NCBI GenBank assembly: GCA_028583405.1 | Contig: CM053260.1 | Coordinates: 12,546,660 to 12,610,659 of the forward strand | Direction: 5' to 3' | Origin: Pogonophryne albipinna | Lineage: Eukaryota > Chordata > Actinopteri > Perciformes > Artedidraconidae | Length of the DNA stretch: 64,000 nucleotides | In this document: in pieces, positions 61,201 through 64,000 of the stretch | How the letters are laid out: each line of letters begins with the position of its first letter | Position numbering within the stretch: position 1 is the first letter of the stretch | Made by a program: the position numbers and the translations under genes | The notes under the pieces: model-generated | Databases searched by the model: none | What the model was told of the DNA's origin: nothing | The model's input: the letters and a program-made list of their open reading frames with translations, nothing else

Positions 61201-64000
61201 GTTGAACACCAGACGAGCCGCTGCATTCTGGATGAGCTGCAGAGGTCGGATGGCACATGCAGGTAGACCAGCCAGGAGGGAGTTGCAGTATGTATACTAG
61301 TGTTTCCCTGGGGAAGCTTGGAACACAGAGACCTGGGGCCTCATTTATAAAGCCTTGCGTAGGATTGACGTGGGAACGTTGCTTACGTAGGATAAAGCAA
61401 ATAAATATGCACACTTTCCGATTCATAAAAGACTGCGTACGGCACATCCTACGCCGGTTTCCCTTTAGAAATCACAATCAACTCGAAATGCGGCGCAGCT
61501 TTTGCGGGCTTCACGTAACGCCCATATTTGCCTATAAATAGTCAAAGAAACGCCCATTCATTCATTTTGACTGACTTTATGAAGAAGATCGCAGGAAATG
61601 ACGACAGAACAGCTAAAAAAGACATCTCGCACCGTGTCAGATTTTGGTTATTTTGGGGAGGTGGAGATAAATCATATTGTTTGGTGGATGCCGTTTGAAA
61701 CAGAGTAGCAGCATGGAGGTCGGATCGTCACCAAAATAAATAAATAAGTGGTCCGAAAAAGGTTCATGACAAAAAGAATACACATAGCCTTCCTCAGGCA
61801 GTGTGTTTGCACCGGGGACAGGAGACCCTCCTTGATGAGAGACTGTAAGAAATGATCGGGGAATCCCTCCGGTGTGGAGTCATGACGACTGGATCTGAAT
61901 TATTGTTTTGTATTTGGTGGTTTGTGTCCCAGCTGTCGATCAGCAACTATATATCCATAATCCACCAGTTAAAGGAAATACAACTAATGTGTTGTGTTAT
62001 ATTAGCTGTTCAATTGACCACATATGGTGTTCTTAGTTTCCATACCTCCTGTGTTTTACGAGCGACTTATCAAGTAGGCTATCGAACGGCATAAAACATG
62101 ATGGTATATAAAACCATGCTCGTATCTACAACCTATAGAAATGCAAGTAGTATAAAGTAATTCTGTCCTTCTGCTTACCGCATAATTTATGAGAATACAT
62201 TTCTTAACAAGAGAACATAATCGAGGGATGATCAATAACATTTCCGTATTTATTTATTTCTCCAAGTGATGTGTGTGTGTGCACTGAGGAGTCTCAAACA
62301 GGCGTTTGTTCAATCATTTTAAGATTGGCTTTAATCAATGTTTGAAAATGAATTCTTCATATATGATAAATGAGAGGTAACATTATATTTATGGTATTAT
62401 TTCCACATATTTATCTCAATTCTTCCTTCTGCCAACGGTGTCGCAGTTTCTCGTCGCTCCCGTGTTTGTGCTTAGTGCGTACACATGGGTCAGAGTTTGC
62501 GTGGAGGACCGCACATTTTCCAGTCAATTTAGTTTTTTATAAATCGCAAACATTGCGTAGAAACTGGTGTACGCCATCTTTTGAGCGTACGCACCGTTTA
62601 TAAATGAGGCCCCTGAACATGCGGTTCTACATGTATTTTATAGCAAAATGCCATTTCTGAAATTGAACATTTTGTGAATATCAAACTGATCAAAGCAATA
62701 TCCACAGCCACATCCTTCAGATGACAGACAGCTTTCCATTACTGCTGAGGCTTAGCTAGAGCTTAACATTCAAAAACATAAAAGTTGGCTTTTAAAATGA
62801 CTTCAGTTGGGAAAGCTTGTGAGATGATAACCTAGTAATACTAGTAACTGAAAAAGTTAACAGTGTATTGTTTTAACATCAACAGCCCCTGATACGTCCT
62901 CCTATCAGTACGATGAGTCCTCTGGCTACTATTATGATCTACAAACTGGCCTCTACTATGACCCTACCACTCATGTAAGTATGCCATCAACACCAAACAT
63001 AGGTCACGTGGTGTCTGTCGCGTTGTTAAGAGTCACAGGAGTTTACTTTGTTATGATGTACATTGGTGTTCATTTCTTTTCAGTATTACTACAACTCTCA
63101 GACTCAGCAGTATCTGTACTGGGACAGTGAGAAGCAAACATACGTTCCTGTCTCAACCGACGCCTCTGCTGGAGCTAACGATAACGCAGCATCAGGCAGC
63201 AAGGAGCCTAAAGAGGGCAAAGAGAAAAAGGAAAAGCCCAAAAGCAAGACTGCTCAGCAGGTATTGTGATATGATTCCTACCTCAGACATATTGTCTATT
63301 ATGCATGTGGCCTTTCCTTTCTTGAACTTTATGTAGCCTTATCTGAATATTTTTGAAATGTTAGACTTATTGTTCTTTTCTGTTGATTCTTTCAGATTGC
63401 CAAAGACATGGAACGGTGGGCTAAAAGTCTCAACAAGCACAAAGACAACTTCAAGGGAGGCTTTCAGCCCGTTAGTCATGAGGAGAGGAAGGAGGCGGCC
63501 GCTGCTGACGCTGGCTTCATACTGTTTGAGAAGAAGGTAATCCAGAAGGATTTCATATCTGACATAGTTCTCTGCTACTGCATGTTTTAGCCATGGATTT
63601 GCTCATTTATGTTCATTTTGTTTTTTTAGCCGACTGGAAGTCTAGACAGACTAATGCCAGAGGTAGAGAGGGGCCCCGAGGAGGAGTCCCCAGCCAGCTC
63701 AGCCAACACTTCCAAGGTGAATGTTTTTCTACATTTCCTTTAGTTTTTAGTATTAAAGAAATGATTGTCAAACATATTTAAGTGCATTGTAAATATATTT
63801 ATTAGCGTATATGATTCACGTAAACAACACTTACACCCGCCTCCGTCCATCTGTTAGTGTGGCCTGGTGGCAGCTTACAGTGGAGACAGCGACCCAGAGG
63901 AGTTGGTATCGGAGCCGGACGGTGGAGAAGGAGGCCAGGACAAGATGACGGACTGGAAGAAGCTGGCCTGTTTGCTGTGTAGGAGACAGTTCCCCAACAA
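55208..64000 (+). CDS. rbm5: rbm5, RNA-binding motif protein 5 (3' end outside window)
   Basis: RBM5 is a nuclear splicing regulator that acts on prespliceosomal A complexes and alters exon choice in apoptosis genes. Twenty coding exons join in frame: 55,208-55,224; 56,014-56,191; 56,302-56,457; 56,615-56,684; 57,067-57,140; 57,806-57,889; 58,188-58,248; 58,600-58,665; 58,773-58,933; 59,098-59,195; 59,352-59,439; 59,628-59,696; 59,986-60,052; 60,195-60,289; 60,398-60,515; 62,886-62,974; 63,084-63,260; 63,396-63,536; 63,630-63,716; 63,858-64,000. That is about 679 residues; human RBM5 has 815. In order: RS/RE-rich N-terminus, RRM1, RanBP2 zinc finger, RRM2, OCRE, C2H2 finger (cut); the G-patch would follow. 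The N-terminus (RTERSGRYG) and the lack of RBM10's long acidic insert separate it from RBM10. Every intron is GT-AG and all phases agree. Confidence 0.96.
56302..57889 (+). CDS. rbm5: rbm5 RRM1 region (coding exons 3-6)
   Basis: Residues 66-193. RRM1 spans about 102-182: RNP2 is IMLWGL and RNP1 is RGFAFVDF at 144-151. Before it lies [16 protein letters not shown], conserved with human. Helix 1 reads [10 protein letters not shown] where human has IREMMESFEG; the length is equal but the residues differ markedly. Exon 6 ends DWLCNT, the first half of the zinc finger, so a splice junction divides that motif. Confidence 0.93.
58188..58248 (+). CDS. rbm5: rbm5 RanBP2-type zinc finger (coding exon 7)
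   Basis: Trp189 and Cys191 come from exon 6 and Cys194, Cys205 and Cys208 from this exon. The pattern is W-x-C-x2-C-x10-C-x2-C with NF at 198-199, a single-stranded RNA-binding finger. The acceptor is TTGCAG|TGTGGC and the donor CCG|GTAAGT. Confidence 0.93.
58773..59439 (+). CDS. rbm5: rbm5 RRM2 (coding exons 9-11)
   Basis: Residues about 236-351. RNP2 is IILRNI at 237-242 and RNP1 is RGFAFVQL. Then come [15 protein letters not shown] and the RBM5/RBM10 block [20 protein letters not shown]. Junction phases are 0, 2 and 0. Confidence 0.94.
59482..59580 (+). repeat. dispersed repeat, copy 2, in rbm5 intron 11
   Basis: It has TTGCACTGTTGAGGAACCTG, CACCGTAGTTGTGT and the CGATAAACCTTTGAATCTTGAATC tail, as at 1,708. 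It nearly fills the intron between coding exons 11 and 12. Confidence 0.7.
60617..61292 (-). mobile_element. 5'-truncated LINE fragment (L2/CR1-like)
   Basis: On the minus strand 60,832-61,209 encodes an RT C-terminus ([19 protein letters not shown], then [10 protein letters not shown]...LKTHLF). The 3' end has the teleost block CATTTGGCTGACGCTTTTATCC followed (plus-strand left) by TTACA repeats. It stops abruptly at about 61,292, upstream of the usual RT core. The sequence differs clearly from both LINEs at 21-26 kb. Confidence 0.82.
61336..62612. mobile_element. DNA transposon with 16-bp inverted ends and CTG target duplication
   Basis: GGGCCTCATTTATAAA at 61,336-61,351 is exactly inverted at 62,597-62,612, and CTG lies directly outside both ends (61,333-61,335 and 62,613-62,615). 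GCGTA-rich sub-terminal sequences (TTGCGTAGG, GCGTACG) recur inverted. 1.28 kb with no intact ORF. A 3-bp duplication suits the PIF/Harbinger superfamily, but that assignment is an inference. Confidence 0.8.
62886..63260 (+). CDS. rbm5: rbm5 OCRE domain (coding exons 16-17)
   Basis: Residues about 468-556. The aromatic octamer repeats ([33 protein letters not shown]) define the OCRE fold. In human RBM5 it binds proline-rich tails of SmN/B/B' in the tri-snRNP. It is followed by a Lys/Glu-rich stretch ending SKTAQQ. Intron 15 just before it is the transposon-filled one. Confidence 0.94.

Larger units (their letters stand above)
60516..62885 (+). other. rbm5: rbm5 intron 15, filled with transposons
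   Basis: 2.37 kb, much longer than the 0.1-0.8 kb typical of this gene. About 1.95 kb of it is the LINE fragment and the CTG-flanked element. The remaining 62,616-62,885 shows nothing else. Confidence 0.85.

Noticed and set aside
61852..62094. 80-codon frame in the CTG-flanked element as a transposase
   Set aside because: No catalytic motif or Myb-like domain is recognisable, and neighbouring frames are full of stops.

Overview
The window is nuclear DNA from a ray-finned fish, probably a percomorph teleost. It is AT-rich, with GT-AG spliced genes, teleost-type LINEs and DNA transposons, long (TG)n/(CA)n tracts, and proteins that align well from memory with vertebrate TEX264, GPX1, BRK1 and RBM5. 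It is not prokaryotic: most of the 64 kb is intron or intergenic DNA, and nearly all short open frames are chance.

Layout. (1) 1-12,244 is intergenic. It holds a long inverted repeat, a 73-bp tandem duplication, a long (TG)n tract, several repeat scraps, and a possible 5' untranslated exon of a minus-strand gene near 7,120-7,740. (2) 12,245-49,624 is tex264 on the minus strand: four coding exons, 304 codons, introns of 5.4, 23.2 and 7.8 kb. The introns carry most of the mobile DNA. There is a TTAA-flanked element with a second one nested in it (14.4-16.0 kb), a 0.36-kb terminal-inverted-repeat element (17.7 kb), and a decayed L2/CR1-like LINE (20.8-26.4 kb) that is itself interrupted by an opposite-strand LINE fragment. 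Two hAT-like elements (32.4 kb and 35.2 kb) have recognisable 8-bp target duplications. (3) 50,468-51,933 is gpx1, a selenoprotein gene with an in-frame TGA (Sec40) and a SECIS-like hairpin in the 3' UTR, head to head with tex264. (4) 52,753-53,514 is brk1, complete at 75 codons. (5) 55,208-64,000 is rbm5: twenty coding exons (about 679 codons) are present and the gene runs off the right edge inside its C2H2 zinc finger. Intron 15 of rbm5 holds a third LINE fragment and a complete 1.28-kb inverted-repeat transposon with a 3-bp CTG duplication.

Function. The four genes are unrelated housekeeping genes: ER-phagy receptor, peroxide detoxification, WAVE-complex actin regulation and alternative splicing. 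They are neighbours by vertebrate synteny (their human counterparts all lie on 3p21-p25) and not by pathway. I found no convincing novel multi-gene system. The points most worth a second look are the SECIS/Sec pair, the altered LIR of tex264, the nested-transposon histories and the unassigned 5' structures on the left arm.
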